A DNA stretch of 64,000 nt from Geobacteraceae bacterium (GCA_009773645.1 WSYB01000002.1:49540-113539); one strand, 5' to 3'; positions 33,771-42,473 are shown, counted from the stretch's first letter. Translations and numbers: made by a program. The notes: a model not told the origin generated them from the sequence alone.

Positions 33771-36125
33771 TCATAATCCCAGTTCCATCTTTATCTTTCC
33801 TAAATATTCCTTGACGGCCCCTGCGCTTTCCAGGGAGAGAACGTGAGCCGCGATCTCCCGGCAGGTCGAGAGCGATATCTTCCTGATGGCCTGCTTGATG
33901 ATGGGAATATAGGGTGCGGAAAGGCTGAAATCGCTGATCCCCATTCCCAGCAGGAGCAGGGCGTTTATGGGTTCGGCGGCCATCTCGCCGCAGAGGGAGA
34001 CCTTTTTACCCGACTGTATTCCCACATCCGCCACCCGCTTTATGGAATGGAGCACCGCCGGGTGGTAAGGGTCGTAGTATTTTTTCACCTTGGGGTTGTT
34101 GCGGTCCGCAGCCAGGGTATATTGGATCAGGTCATTGGTGCCGATGCTGAAATAGTCCACCTCTTTGATGAGGATATCGGCGGTTTGCACTGCGGCGGGG
34201 ATCTCCACCATGATTCCGAAGGGGATTGCCGGATCAAAGGGTTTTCCATCCCGCTTCAGTTCTTCTTTCACCTCGGCGAGAATCCTCTTGATTGCCAGGA
34301 TCTCATCGACGCTGGAGACCATGGGAAACATGAGGCTGGCCTTGCCGTGGGGTGAGGCCATGAGCACGCCGGCCAGTTGTTCACGGAAAATGTCCTCTCG
34401 TTCCAGAGAGACCCGGATGGAACGCCATCCCATGAACGGGTTGTCCTCCTTGGGATAGGCAAAGTAAGGAAGCCCCTTGTCACCGCCGATATCCAGGGTC
34501 CGAATGTTGACCGGGAGCCGGTTGAAACCTTCAAGAATCTTGCGGTACAGGCCGCACTGTTCGTTGCGGTCGGGAAAGGATTTACGGGCCATGTACGGGA
34601 ATTCGGTACGATACAGGCCGACCCCCTCGGCCCCGTTGGCGAGCGCCACCCTGATATCGGAGAGAAGGCCGATGTTCGCGCGCAGGAATACCCGCGCTCC
34701 GTCAGTAGTGACTGCCGGCAGGTCGCGCAGCCCATCCAGTTCACGCTGTTTTGAGCTGTGGTCCCGTTGCAGCCGCTCATACTCCACCTTTATCCTGTCG
34801 TCGGGGTTGATGTAGATATGCCCCGAGTTGCCGTCGATGATTACCTCATTGCGCAGGCCGATGTTTTTCAAGAGTCCCGCCAGCCCGAGCACTGCCGGTA
34901 TTCCGAGCGATCTGGCCATGATGGCGGCATGGGAGTTCACGTCTCCCCTTTCGGTGATGATGCCGACGACCTTTTCATGATCGAGGGTTGCCATGTCGGA
35001 GGGGAGTACGTCGGACGCCACGATAATGCGCTTCTCCCTGAGCCTCACGCGGGAGGGGTCGTTCCCTTCCAGACAGTCGATGATGCGCCGGCCGATGTCT
35101 TCCATGTCCGCAGAGCGTTCACGCAGGTACGGGTCTTCCATTTGGGAAAACGCCCCCAGGTAATAATCGACCGCTTCTTTCACGGCACGAGGGGCGCCGT
35201 AGTCCTTGTCGATCAGGTCCAGCACCCTGGAGATGAAGCCGCGGTCCTCCATTATCATCAGGTGGGTATGAAAGATGGCCGCGTCCTCCTTGGAAAGGAG
35301 CTGGGCGACCCGTTTTTCCATGTAGAGGGTATGGATCTTTGCTTTTTCCAGGGCGATGAGGAAGCGCTTGCGTTCCTCCGGTCGCGGCATGACCTTTTCC
35401 AGTCCGCTCCCGTTTCTGTTGACGCGCTGGTTGAGGATGTAGACCTTGCCCCAGCAAAAACCGGGGGATGCAGCCGAGCCGGCCAGCATTAACTGCTGTT
35501 TCCCCCCTTTCTTTTTCCCTCCCGCAGCCTGATCTTCCCTGGTAAAACCGTGGGCCTTTATTTTTTTCAGCTCGTGCTCGAAAAACGCCCGTTCTTCCTC
35601 TTTTATGCGGATGGAATCCAGAAGCTTGGCGTTTATGACGATGCTCGATATCTGATAGGCGATGGTGGCGAGAGAGCTGACCTCTTCTCCGGTGAAGACC
35701 CTGGGTTCCCTGGTCTGGACAACAATGACCCCCACCGGGGTTTTGCGTTCAAACAGGGGAATTCCCAGAAAGGACTGGAACTTTTCTTCCTTTGTTTCGC
35801 GAAAGTATTTGTAGCGGGGGTGGTTCGGGGCGTTTTCTATGGCCACCACCCCTTTCTGTTCAATGACCAGGCCGGTAAGACCTTCGGAGGTCTTCATGGT
35901 GATCTTGCCGACGGAAGCTTTGGAGAGACCCTTGGTTGCCTTCAGGGTCAGCGTCACGCCGTCTTCTTCCAGGAGGTAGATGGAGCAGACATCGGAGTCC
36001 ATCCGTTTTGCCACCAGATTAACGATATTATCCAGGGTTTCCTGGAGGTCGTGGGAATGGAGGATTATTACGCTGATATCCTCCAGGGTCCGCAGTCCGA
36101 GTGTTTCCTGTCTCTCGTCACCCAT
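33771..36125 (-). CDS. ptsP: PtsP, GAF-domain PEP-protein phosphotransferase (enzyme I-Ntr)
   Basis: First enzyme of the nitrogen phosphotransferase relay; moves phosphate from PEP to NPr. 784 residues: GAF sensor domain (about 15-165), linker, PEP-utiliser N-terminal domain (about 215-340), swivel domain with the phosphorylated His399 in ERGDVNSHAAIMARSLGIP, and the PEP-binding barrel with GANGAEGVGLYRTEF-type sequence and FSIGTNDLIQYTLAADR. No hpr/npr, EIIA or HprK gene is next to it here. The gap behind its start holds the 36145-36268 repeat. Confidence 0.95.
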   Translation of the reverse strand: MGDERQETLGLRTLEDISVIILHSHDLQETLDNIVNLVAKRMDSDVCSIYLLEEDGVTLTLKATKGLSKASVGKITMKTSEGLTGLVIEQKGVVAIENAPNHPRYKYFRETKEEKFQSFLGIPLFERKTPVGVIVVQTREPRVFTGEEVSSLATIAYQISSIVINAKLLDSIRIKEEERAFFEHELKKIKAHGFTREDQAAGGKKKGGKQQLMLAGSAASPGFCWGKVYILNQRVNRNGSGLEKVMPRPEERKRFLIALEKAKIHTLYMEKRVAQLLSKEDAAIFHTHLMIMEDRGFISRVLDLIDKDYGAPRAVKEAVDYYLGAFSQMEDPYLRERSADMEDIGRRIIDCLEGNDPSRVRLREKRIIVASDVLPSDMATLDHEKVVGIITERGDVNSHAAIMARSLGIPAVLGLAGLLKNIGLRNEVIIDGNSGHIYINPDDRIKVEYERLQRDHSSKQRELDGLRDLPAVTTDGARVFLRANIGLLSDIRVALANGAEGVGLYRTEFPYMARKSFPDRNEQCGLYRKILEGFNRLPVNIRTLDIGGDKGLPYFAYPKEDNPFMGWRSIRVSLEREDIFREQLAGVLMASPHGKASLMFPMVSSVDEILAIKRILAEVKEELKRDGKPFDPAIPFGIMVEIPAAVQTADILIKEVDYFSIGTNDLIQYTLAADRNNPKVKKYYDPYHPAVLHSIKRVADVGIQSGKKVSLCGEMAAEPINALLLLGMGISDFSLSAPYIPIIKQAIRKISLSTCREIAAHVLSLESAGAVKEYLGKIKMELGL

Positions 36126-36144
36126 TGCCGGCGCCTTTGCCTTG

Positions 36145-36268
36145 GCGGCTTCGTAAAAAGTCCATCTGCGGCGTTACACTGCGGGCTTCGTCATTGCGGC
36201 GTACTTTTCAGTACGCCTCATTCCTCTGCCCTTGTGCGCCTTGCACCTGGAGCTTTTTACAAAGCCGC
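36145..36268. repeat. ~124-bp inverted-repeat element, intact copy
   Basis: Ends GCGGCTTCGTAAAAAG and CTTTTTACAAAGCCGC are inverted copies. Inside lie TCCATCTGCGGCGTT, a central CGTACTTTTCAGTACG palindrome, and GCGCCTTGCACCTGGAGC. A degenerate relative is at 3781-3905. Non-coding, probably a MITE-like or REP-like repeat of this lineage. Confidence 0.8.
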
Positions 36269-36415
36269 TTAAATTTATTCGGATGCAGTATAGTACATTG
36301 AGCGGTAAATTGGAACAATCGGTTAAGTATTTTTTATGATAGCAGGGTATTTGTGGCAATCCGACCTCCTTTCTGCTATAGTCGGGCAAACCGGAGAGAG
36401 ACTTTGGAGGGTATT

Positions 36416-37213
36416 ATGAGCAAGAATTTCGATGAACACCTGGCGAAGGGGATTTCGCTCATTGAGGCGGGGGATTATGCGTCGGCAACTGCGGAGTTCG
36501 GCTGCTGCACGGAGATTGAGCCGAAGAATCCCGAAGGGTACTTTAACCTCGGCGACGCCCTGGCCGGCGATGATAAGCTGGAAGAGGCGATAAAGGCTTA
36601 TGAGAAGGGACTCAAACTTGCTCCGGATGATATCGAAGCGTTGACGGCCCTTGGGGACATCTGCTTTGAGCTTGGTCGGCATAAAGAAGCGTTAAAGCTC
36701 TATAAGAAGGTGACGAAGCTGGAACCGCAGGAGTCGGACGGTTACGTCAATATCGGTCTGGTCTATAACTCCATGGAGCGGGCCGATGATGCGATTAAGG
36801 CCTATAATACCGCCCTGGAGCTCGACCCGAACAATGTATTCGCGTATAACGCCCTGGGAGACGCTTTATATGGACTGGGCGAGCGGGACAAGGCCATTGC
36901 CGCCTTCAAAAGGGGGATCGATATCGACCCCCATGATGCAGCGGCCCGCTTCAACCTGGGGGAGCTCTATTACGACCTGGGGGAGTTTGCCGAAGCCGAA
37001 AGGGAATGCCTGGAGGCTGTACGCCTCGACCCGACCTTCACTCTGGCCTACCTGACTCTGGGGAGCCTCTGCATGGATGAGGAACGGGTAGGCGATGCCA
37101 TCAAGTATTTGCAGCTTTACCTGCAGATGGAGAAATCGCCGCAGGCGGCGGAGATGGTGGCCGAAGTCAAAGCAGTGGTGGAAGGGTTGAAGGAAGAGAA
37201 GAAGAAAAAATAG
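36416..37213 (+). CDS. TPR-repeat protein
   Basis: 265 residues from ATG 36416 (GGAGGG 4 bases upstream). About seven consecutive tetratricopeptide repeats with the usual pattern (e.g. EAIKAYEKGLKLAPDDIEAL, DDAIKAYNTALELDPNNVFA, KAIAAFKRGIDIDPHDAAAR) fill nearly the whole chain, and a lysine-rich tail (KEEKKKK) ends it. No signal peptide. A protein-binding scaffold; partner unknown. Monocistronic, followed by heptamer repeats. Confidence 0.9.
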   Translation: MSKNFDEHLAKGISLIEAGDYASATAEFGCCTEIEPKNPEGYFNLGDALAGDDKLEEAIKAYEKGLKLAPDDIEALTALGDICFELGRHKEALKLYKKVTKLEPQESDGYVNIGLVYNSMERADDAIKAYNTALELDPNNVFAYNALGDALYGLGERDKAIAAFKRGIDIDPHDAAARFNLGELYYDLGEFAEAERECLEAVRLDPTFTLAYLTLGSLCMDEERVGDAIKYLQLYLQMEKSPQAAEMVAEVKAVVEGLKEEKKKK

Positions 37214-37249
37214 TTTTGAGTTCCGGGTTTTGAGTTCCGAGTAAACTCC

Positions 37250-37301
37250 AAACCCAGAACCCAGAATCCAGAACCTAGAACCTAGAACCTAGAACCTAGA
37301 A
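37250..37301. repeat. heptamer tandem repeat (unit AGAACCT)
   Basis: About seven copies of AGAACCT/AGAACCC/AGAATCC, reaching exactly to the stop codon of the nitroreductase gene. Preceded by a GAGTTCCGGGTTTTGAGTTCCGAG pair. No gene. Confidence 0.88.
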
Positions 37302-37820
37302 CTATCTCGTCAGCCACCGGTTATGATGAACCCGCGCCGGATTGTAACGTTTTTCCGGCTGCTGATGCTCATCGGCGTAACCCAGCGGGACCAGGGAGAA
37401 GGGAATGACATGTTCCGGAATCCCGAGATGGTCGCGGAACAGAGCGACCCGCTCCGTATGGGGGTAAACCCCTACCCAGACCGCACCCAGCCCAAGGGCA
37501 TGGGCGGCGAGGAGGAGGTTCCCGGTTGCCGCCGCGCAGTCCTGTGTCCAGAACCCCTTGTGCTTTTCCAGCCGTTCATCGCCGCAGACGAGAATCGCCG
37601 CCGGCGCCCCGTGAAGCATGTGGGCGTAGGGGTGAAACTTGGGGATCGCATCGAGAAGTTGCCGTTCTTTGATGACCACAAAATGCCACGGCTGCTCATT
37701 GCCGGCAGAAGGCGCGCTCATGGCGGCCTCCAGCATCCTTGTGATGAGCTCTTCCGGGATCGGCTGCGGTTTATAGGTACGGATACTCCTCCGTGTGAGA
37801 ATTGCTTCCAGTGCATCCAT
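37302..37820 (-). CDS. nitroreductase-family protein
   Basis: 172 residues, FMN-dependent. MDALEAILTRRSIRTYKPQP is the FMN-binding start, then MLEAAMSAPSAGNEQPWHFVV, AATGNLLLAAHALGLGAVWVG and HVIPFSLVPLGYAD close to the end. Typical of small (about 170-residue) nitroreductases that reduce quinones, flavins or nitro-compounds with NAD(P)H. Next to a flavin oxidoreductase on the same strand (37857-38975), 36 bases away. Confidence 0.9.
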   Translation of the reverse strand: MDALEAILTRRSIRTYKPQPIPEELITRMLEAAMSAPSAGNEQPWHFVVIKERQLLDAIPKFHPYAHMLHGAPAAILVCGDERLEKHKGFWTQDCAAATGNLLLAAHALGLGAVWVGVYPHTERVALFRDHLGIPEHVIPFSLVPLGYADEHQQPEKRYNPARVHHNRWLTR

Positions 37821-37845
37821 ATCTTTTCTCCTTAAATTCTCTCAA

Positions 37846-37874
37846 CCTTTCACCTTTCACCTTTCACCTTTCAC
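37846..37874. repeat. heptamer tandem repeat (unit TTTCACC) overlapping a stop codon
   Basis: Four copies of the 7-base unit CTTTCAC. On the minus strand the first two copies are read as the last codons of the flavin oxidoreductase (GTGAAAGGTGAAAGG then TGA), so the repeat itself supplies the stop. Confidence 0.88.
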
Positions 37875-38975
37875 GGATTTCAGCTTCTTCCGGATCGCCT
37901 CCACTACGTGGTAGGCGTCGTTGATTGCGGTGTAAATAAGGTTCGGGTGCTTTTGTTCCTGAATGGTTCCGCCGCTGATCCGCATGTATGAAGGGGAGAT
38001 GGCGCCGCCGGCCACATAGACCCCTTTGCGGGTCGATTCGAAATCCGCGGTCAGGAGGATCAGCCGGTCTCCTTCCTTCGCCACCTGGCAGACCCCTTCG
38101 GCGCAGGCGATAGTCTGCACTCCGATCCTGTCGAAGATGGGGAGCGGGCCCTGGGAGCCGATACAGGCGATGACGTTTTTCATGGGGAAGCTCATGGCGT
38201 TGTATATCTCGATCCCGTCCGGCTGCCGTACCTCGCTGGTTCTGATGACCAACCGGTCCACCCCTTCCTCATCCACCTCGCCGATCCTGGGTGTAGCCCC
38301 GGGCAGAAGCCTGATGTTCCCCCCGAGCAGGATCTCTTCCCCCAGCCTCTGGGCGGTCTCCTTGTTTACGTCGAAGGTCTCCGAAATGTGGGCCCAGTAA
38401 ACGGGCTCTTTGTCGTTGGCGTTGCGCTTCTCCTTCAGGATGGAGATGATCACGTCCGCTGCGCTGTTCCCCCCGCCGATGACGAGGGTGCGGTTTCCCA
38501 CATATTTCTTCGGGTCGTCAACGGTCTTGGCGACCATCTTGGCGTCACCGTAAACGGTGAGCTCCTTGGGGATGCTGCTGCCGAAGGCAAGGACCACTTT
38601 CCGCGCCTTGATCGCCCCTTTTGAGGTCTGAACGGTCAGTATGTCCCGTTCCCCTTTTATGTCCTCGAATTGTGTGTCGGTCTGGACCGCGAGGTTTTCG
38701 TGCTGGACGAAGTGCTGCACGTACTGGACGTACTTTTCAACCGCGACCGGCTTGTCCGGCGGACGGAGCTCCTCCACCAGAAACGGCTCCGGGCTGTCCT
38801 TCGGCCTGGACGGATAGACATTCTTCCCCTCGGGGTAGGTGTTGGCTATCCCCTGGAACACCGATTTTCCCTCTTCGATCAGAAGGTATTTCAGGCCGCT
38901 TTTGTGGCATAGGTAAGCGGTGGCGACCCCCGCCGGTCCTCCCCCCACGATAACGACGTCATAAATCTCATCCAC
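37857..38975 (-). CDS. FAD-dependent pyridine-nucleotide oxidoreductase (YpdA/thioredoxin reductase-like)
   Basis: 372 residues. FAD-binding VVIVGGGPAGVATAYLCHKSG at the N-terminus and a second Rossmann motif LVIGGGNSAADVIISILKEK (about 165-184) for NAD(P)H. It lacks the CxxC active site of thioredoxin reductases, as in YpdA-type bacillithiol disulfide reductases and putative monooxygenase-like NAD oxidoreductases. GGAVYVAGGAISPS-type C-terminal FAD loop (RKGVYVAGGAISPSYMRIS). Substrate unknown. The gene is translated into a heptamer repeat that creates its stop. Confidence 0.88.
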   Translation of the reverse strand: MDEIYDVVIVGGGPAGVATAYLCHKSGLKYLLIEEGKSVFQGIANTYPEGKNVYPSRPKDSPEPFLVEELRPPDKPVAVEKYVQYVQHFVQHENLAVQTDTQFEDIKGERDILTVQTSKGAIKARKVVLAFGSSIPKELTVYGDAKMVAKTVDDPKKYVGNRTLVIGGGNSAADVIISILKEKRNANDKEPVYWAHISETFDVNKETAQRLGEEILLGGNIRLLPGATPRIGEVDEEGVDRLVIRTSEVRQPDGIEIYNAMSFPMKNVIACIGSQGPLPIFDRIGVQTIACAEGVCQVAKEGDRLILLTADFESTRKGVYVAGGAISPSYMRISGGTIQEQKHPNLIYTAINDAYHVVEAIRKKLKSVKGER

Positions 38976-39046
38976 GTCCGACTCCTTGCATGAAAGGTAA
39001 CTATTCAGCTTATTAAACTGGCATACAGTTCATCTCTTGCATTATG

Positions 39047-39155
39047 CCTCCCCTCCCTTGACGGGAGGGGATTGAGGGGTGGGAGAAGCTGCCAATTGAG
39101 TCAAATGTGGCAATCTCCCCCGCCCCCTAACCCCCTCCCGCAAGGGGAGGGGGGA
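39047..39155. repeat. paired repeat arms (REPIN-like) without a gene
   Basis: Left arm (39047-39094) reads CCTCCCCTCCCTTGACGGG, then GAGGGGTGGGAGAAGCTGCCA. The right arm (39108-39155) is its inverted copy starting TGGCAATCTCCCCC. The two are separated by 13 bases. Each arm itself has a hairpin (CCCTCCC..GGGAGGG). The arms match those around the DUF559 gene at 58.6-59.1 kb. The rest of 38976-39355 is gene-free. Confidence 0.85.
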
Positions 39156-39355
39156 TTTTTTGCAAAATTTGAACTTATGCTCGAATAGTTACCATGAAAG
39201 AAACATTCTTCTTGGTTCATTTATACCATGCAATCGGGACATGACAACTGAAAAAGGAGTTGGCCCGGATATGGGGAAATTTGTTGCGCCAGGTTTGCAA
39301 CATCGTTTTTTGCGGTAAAATGTAGGTATTCAATAAATTACACGGGAGGTACGAA

Positions 39356-39703
39356 ATGGCTGACAAAGATAACACTGCACTGGTAGGCGCGCTCATGCTG
39401 GTTGCCGGGGGGATAATCGGGGCGGGGGTCGCCCTTCTGTATGCGCCGCAGTCGGGAAAGGCGACGCGCAGGGATATTGTACGTTATGCCAAAAAGACGA
39501 GACACAAGGCGGAAGGGGTTGTGGATGAGTTTTCCGACACCGTTTCCGACATGGTCGATGCGGTGGGGGAAAAGGCTTCCGAAATTCTGGACCGGGGAAA
39601 GGACCTGGCCCATGACGCGAAAAAAGAGCTGTTGAAGGCGATGGAAGAGGGGCAGGCGAAACTGGAAAAGCAGCGGTCCCGGCTGGCAAAAATCATCGGT
39701 TAG
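39356..39703 (+). CDS. YtxH-domain small membrane protein
   Basis: 115 residues with GGGAGG 7 bases before the ATG. N-terminal transmembrane helix with the family's glycine motif (ALMLVAGGIIGAGVALLYAP followed by QSGKATRRDI), then an amphipathic charged coil (ASEILDRGKDLAHDAKKELL). YtxH proteins are general-stress-type envelope proteins of unknown role. Converges with the DUF3047 gene, a hairpin at 39715-39738 lying between and partly within that gene's end. Confidence 0.88.
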   Translation: MADKDNTALVGALMLVAGGIIGAGVALLYAPQSGKATRRDIVRYAKKTRHKAEGVVDEFSDTVSDMVDAVGEKASEILDRGKDLAHDAKKELLKAMEEGQAKLEKQRSRLAKIIG

Positions 39704-39712
39704 CAAGAAGAT

Positions 39713-40387
39713 TCAGGGGCGCACGGCAGTGCGCCCCTCCTGGTCTGTCAGGAAGATATCCCCGTAGTACGCCGTCACTTCGTCCCGGGTGTCGTCGGTG
39801 TCGGTCATGACGGCCACGGCGCCGATCCGGGAAGGCTCTTCCCCGAAATGCTTCCGGTAGTCCTCGTAGACGTTCCTTTCTTCCGTGACCCACCGGCCGG
39901 CCTTTTCATCCCCCGATTCCACAGCCACAATGACGGCGTTCGACGTGTAGGGGCTTGGCCCCGCCGAGTTTTGCGGCAGCCGCGCAGCCCAGACATAGTT
40001 GATGGCCCTGGTCTGCCAGAAAAAGGTGCGCGGAAACACCACGTAGACCCGTGCGGCGAAATCGTCCCCCGACTTTCTGGCTGCATCCTCCCCCTTCAGG
40101 GTGTGCTCGACCTTCCACGACCAGCGGAGCACCGGGTATTGCTTCGGGTCCAGATCGACTTTTCTCAGAAGCCCCGAGGCTGCCCGGCGGCTGTGGGCCT
40201 TGAGGACCGTCTTCCCGTTTTCCTTCACCAGCAGGTAGGTGGTCTTGTCCTTCCCCTTAAAGGTTTCGTTCCGCCATTCCGACAGGTCGCCGCCGCTGAA
40301 CCGCCCCACGCGGGTCTCTGCGCCATGGGAGGAGGCAGCGGTTACGGTGAAGACAATCATTAGGGTCAGCATATGGACGGCTTTCAT
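39713..40387 (-). CDS. exported DUF3047 protein
   Basis: 224 residues with a signal peptide (MLTLMIVFTVTAASSHGAET). DUF3047 features: YPVLRWSWKVEHTLKGED, DDFAARVYVVFP, INYVWAARLPQNS and a Thr-Asp rich motif (AVMTDTDDTRDEVTAYYGDI). A beta-sandwich with possible metal sites; function unknown. The last codons form a hairpin GGGGCGCAC/GTGCGCCCC with the intergenic bases. Confidence 0.87.
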   Translation of the reverse strand: MKAVHMLTLMIVFTVTAASSHGAETRVGRFSGGDLSEWRNETFKGKDKTTYLLVKENGKTVLKAHSRRAASGLLRKVDLDPKQYPVLRWSWKVEHTLKGEDAARKSGDDFAARVYVVFPRTFFWQTRAINYVWAARLPQNSAGPSPYTSNAVIVAVESGDEKAGRWVTEERNVYEDYRKHFGEEPSRIGAVAVMTDTDDTRDEVTAYYGDIFLTDQEGRTAVRP

Positions 40388-40490
40388 TGTTCCTGCCTTT
40401 CGAGAGTAAAGTGAACCGTCGAAATAGGTTTGTCAACTGCCGGGAGAGGCTATGGGCTTAAGGGGATAAATGACTCTGCACAAAGAAGGA

Positions 40491-40514
40491 CGGGGGCCGG
40501 ATGACCGGCCCCCG
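40491..40514 (-). terminator. hairpin terminator after DUF5666 paralogue B
   Basis: CGGGGGCCGG and CCGGCCCCCG pair perfectly around ATGA. On the minus strand it is followed by TCCTTCTTTG. About 40 bases past the stop of the 40554-42011 gene. Confidence 0.75.
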
Positions 40515-40553
40515 TCCACTGCGGGTGAGGCGGTGAAGGTACTCCTCCGCCGG

Positions 40554-42011
40554 TTAACGGTCTCCTTCGATCTCAAGCTCATCGGCAACCAGGGTGCCGG
40601 GGTTGAGCCTTGCCTTGACGACGGTGCCCGGAGCCGTGGCTGATTTCGGGATGACGAGGTTGAAGAAGTCTGCCCGGGCGATTGGCGTTTCATTGACGTC
40701 GTCGTTGTCCACCTGGAACTCGGTCAGGGCATCGGTCGTCACGACGGTGTTGCCGAACATCAAGGTCAAGTCGGTGCCGCTCTTCGCCGTCACCGGTGAC
40801 ATGATGAACTCCTTGTTGTCGTTGGTGCGGTCGAGCCGGGTCGCCACCAGTTTGCCGTTCAGGTCGAGGAAGCCGCGCACCTCAACCCTGGTCGCGCCGG
40901 CAACGATATCGGCGAGCGTAGTCGGGTTCCCCTGGAAGGAGCGGAAGTCGGTGTTCGGGGTGGTGGTCACCTGCTTTCCGAGGACGGTCAGTGTGGCTCC
41001 GTTCACCGCGGTGACGAGCCCTTGGATGCGGACGTTGCTCCGTAAGGAGACCTTGGTCGCAATGATGACACCGTTGTTCATGGGGCCTTCGGCCTCGACC
41101 TTTATGTTCGGGATGACGTCTGCCGCGACGCCGTTCTCGAAGCGGGTGTTGCCGCTGGTGACGACGGTGATGTCGTTGATGACGAAGCTGGCGGCGTTGC
41201 CTTCGGTGACGATCCCCTCTACCTCAACCTTCGCAACGTTGTCGTCGATTCCGTCGTCATCGAGTGTGACCCCTCTCGCGGTGTTGAGGGCCGTGATTGT
41301 GGTGCCGGTGGCTGACAGCGTTCCGCGGACCTCTACGAACGAGCCGCTGGCCACTCCGGCCGGAAGGGCCGCGGTGAAGTTGACGGTGAAGGTGGAGGTG
41401 CCCGAGGTAAGGGTGAACGTGCTGCCCGTCAGGGCGCTAACGGTGCCTTTGACTTCCACTTCGGTCGTCCCTGTCCGGTCGTCGATCCTCGATGCGCGGA
41501 TGGCGCCGGTGCTGTCGTCGAAACCGCTCACCTCGACCCTTTGTCCGACCGTGAAGCCGGCTCCGCTAAAGACCTTTGCGGTGTCGTCGTTTACGCGGGT
41601 GATGTTGTCCTCGAACTTGACAACCTTGCCGAGCACGGTGATGGTCTTGTCGGCCGGGTTGACGGCGGTGATCGGCCCCTGAATGTTGTCGTCGAACTCG
41701 ATTTCGGTGGCGGTGCCGGTCCGGTCGTCAAAGGTGCCCTTTACCCTGACTACCATCCCCCGCTTCAGTTCGGCTTCGATGCCGGGGTTGTCGTCTACCT
41801 TGATGCTGGTGGCGGCGGTGATTTCGAATTTAACGCCGTTAACGACGACGCTCCCCTTGTCTTCGATGACTCCCTTGCTGAAGCCGGTGGAGACGGTGCC
41901 GGAAGGCGTCGTCGTGCCTCCTCCTCCCCCCCCGCCCCCGCCGCAGGCGGTCAGGGTGACCGCGGTGAACAGGGAAAGTGCTGCGAATATTACCCATTTC
42001 ATCTCTTTCAT
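40554..42011 (-). CDS. DUF5666 lipoprotein, paralogue B
   Basis: 485 residues from ATG 42011 with AAGGAGG 8 bases upstream. Lipobox VTLTAC followed by nine glycines and TTTPSG. Several DUF5666 units: VVVNGVKFEITAATSIKVDD, GMVVRVKGTFDDRTGTATEIE, and VEVRGFLDLNGKLVATRLDR near the end. Most like each half of the 902-residue neighbour: the same order VKGTFDDRTG... / ISGVGANTITVMGQTV-type units. Secreted, outer-membrane or surface; no known activity. TTGACA on the minus strand (42089-42094) may be its -35. Confidence 0.87.
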   Translation of the reverse strand: MKEMKWVIFAALSLFTAVTLTACGGGGGGGGGTTTPSGTVSTGFSKGVIEDKGSVVVNGVKFEITAATSIKVDDNPGIEAELKRGMVVRVKGTFDDRTGTATEIEFDDNIQGPITAVNPADKTITVLGKVVKFEDNITRVNDDTAKVFSGAGFTVGQRVEVSGFDDSTGAIRASRIDDRTGTTEVEVKGTVSALTGSTFTLTSGTSTFTVNFTAALPAGVASGSFVEVRGTLSATGTTITALNTARGVTLDDDGIDDNVAKVEVEGIVTEGNAASFVINDITVVTSGNTRFENGVAADVIPNIKVEAEGPMNNGVIIATKVSLRSNVRIQGLVTAVNGATLTVLGKQVTTTPNTDFRSFQGNPTTLADIVAGATRVEVRGFLDLNGKLVATRLDRTNDNKEFIMSPVTAKSGTDLTLMFGNTVVTTDALTEFQVDNDDVNETPIARADFFNLVIPKSATAPGTVVKARLNPGTLVADELEIEGDR

Positions 42012-42154
42012 GATATGCCTCCTTTTCGTTTTGAAGAGTTTTGCAAGGTCCTTGGTTGTTGATTAAAGTCTTTCATATATCTTCGTCTTGTCAAGTCGCG
42101 ATACCGCTCTTCGCTGCGCCATTCGTGGGTATTGCGCTGTAAAACTAATAAATT

Positions 42155-42300
42155 AACGGACCTATAACCCAAAAAAGGTTGATCCTATTTCCCCCCCTTT
42201 TGTAAAGGGGGGACAGGGGGGATTTATCCTTGTAGGGGCGGCCCCAAGTGGCCGCCCGATTAAGGGCAACCACACTGGGTTGCCCCTACACAAAAATCCT
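42155..42300. repeat. G/C-rich repeat E, copy 1
   Basis: Contains CCTATAACCCAAAAAAGG, TTGATCCTATTTCCCCCC, a TTTGTAAAGGGGGG block, and TCCTTGTAGGGGCGGCCCCA through CCCCTACACAAAAA. The last ~70 bases recur perfectly, inverted, at about 48880-48950. The first part recurs inverted at 59094-59152. Non-coding. Confidence 0.85.
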
Positions 42301-42315
42301 CCTCGATTCCCTGCA

Positions 42316-42425
42316 TTCCCTCCCCCTTGACGGGGGAGGGTTAGGGTGGGGGTGAAAGTGCCATATTTTAAGCCGCTTGCAGCTTCACCCTCCCCCTGCC
42401 CCCCTCCCATCAAGGGAGGGGGAAT
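42316..42425. repeat. paired repeat arms (REPIN-like), second gene-less pair
   Basis: Left arm 42316-42363 (TTCCCTCCCCCTTGACGGGG..GTGGGGGTGAAAGTGCCA) and right arm 42381-42425 are inverted copies separated by 17 bases. Same arm design as 39047-39155 and the DUF559 element. Sits between DUF5666 genes B and C. The rest of 42012-42533 has no gene. Confidence 0.85.
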
Positions 42426-42473
42426 ATACAGAATGATCTACTTGAGTAAAGTGGATAACCAGATTTCGAAATA

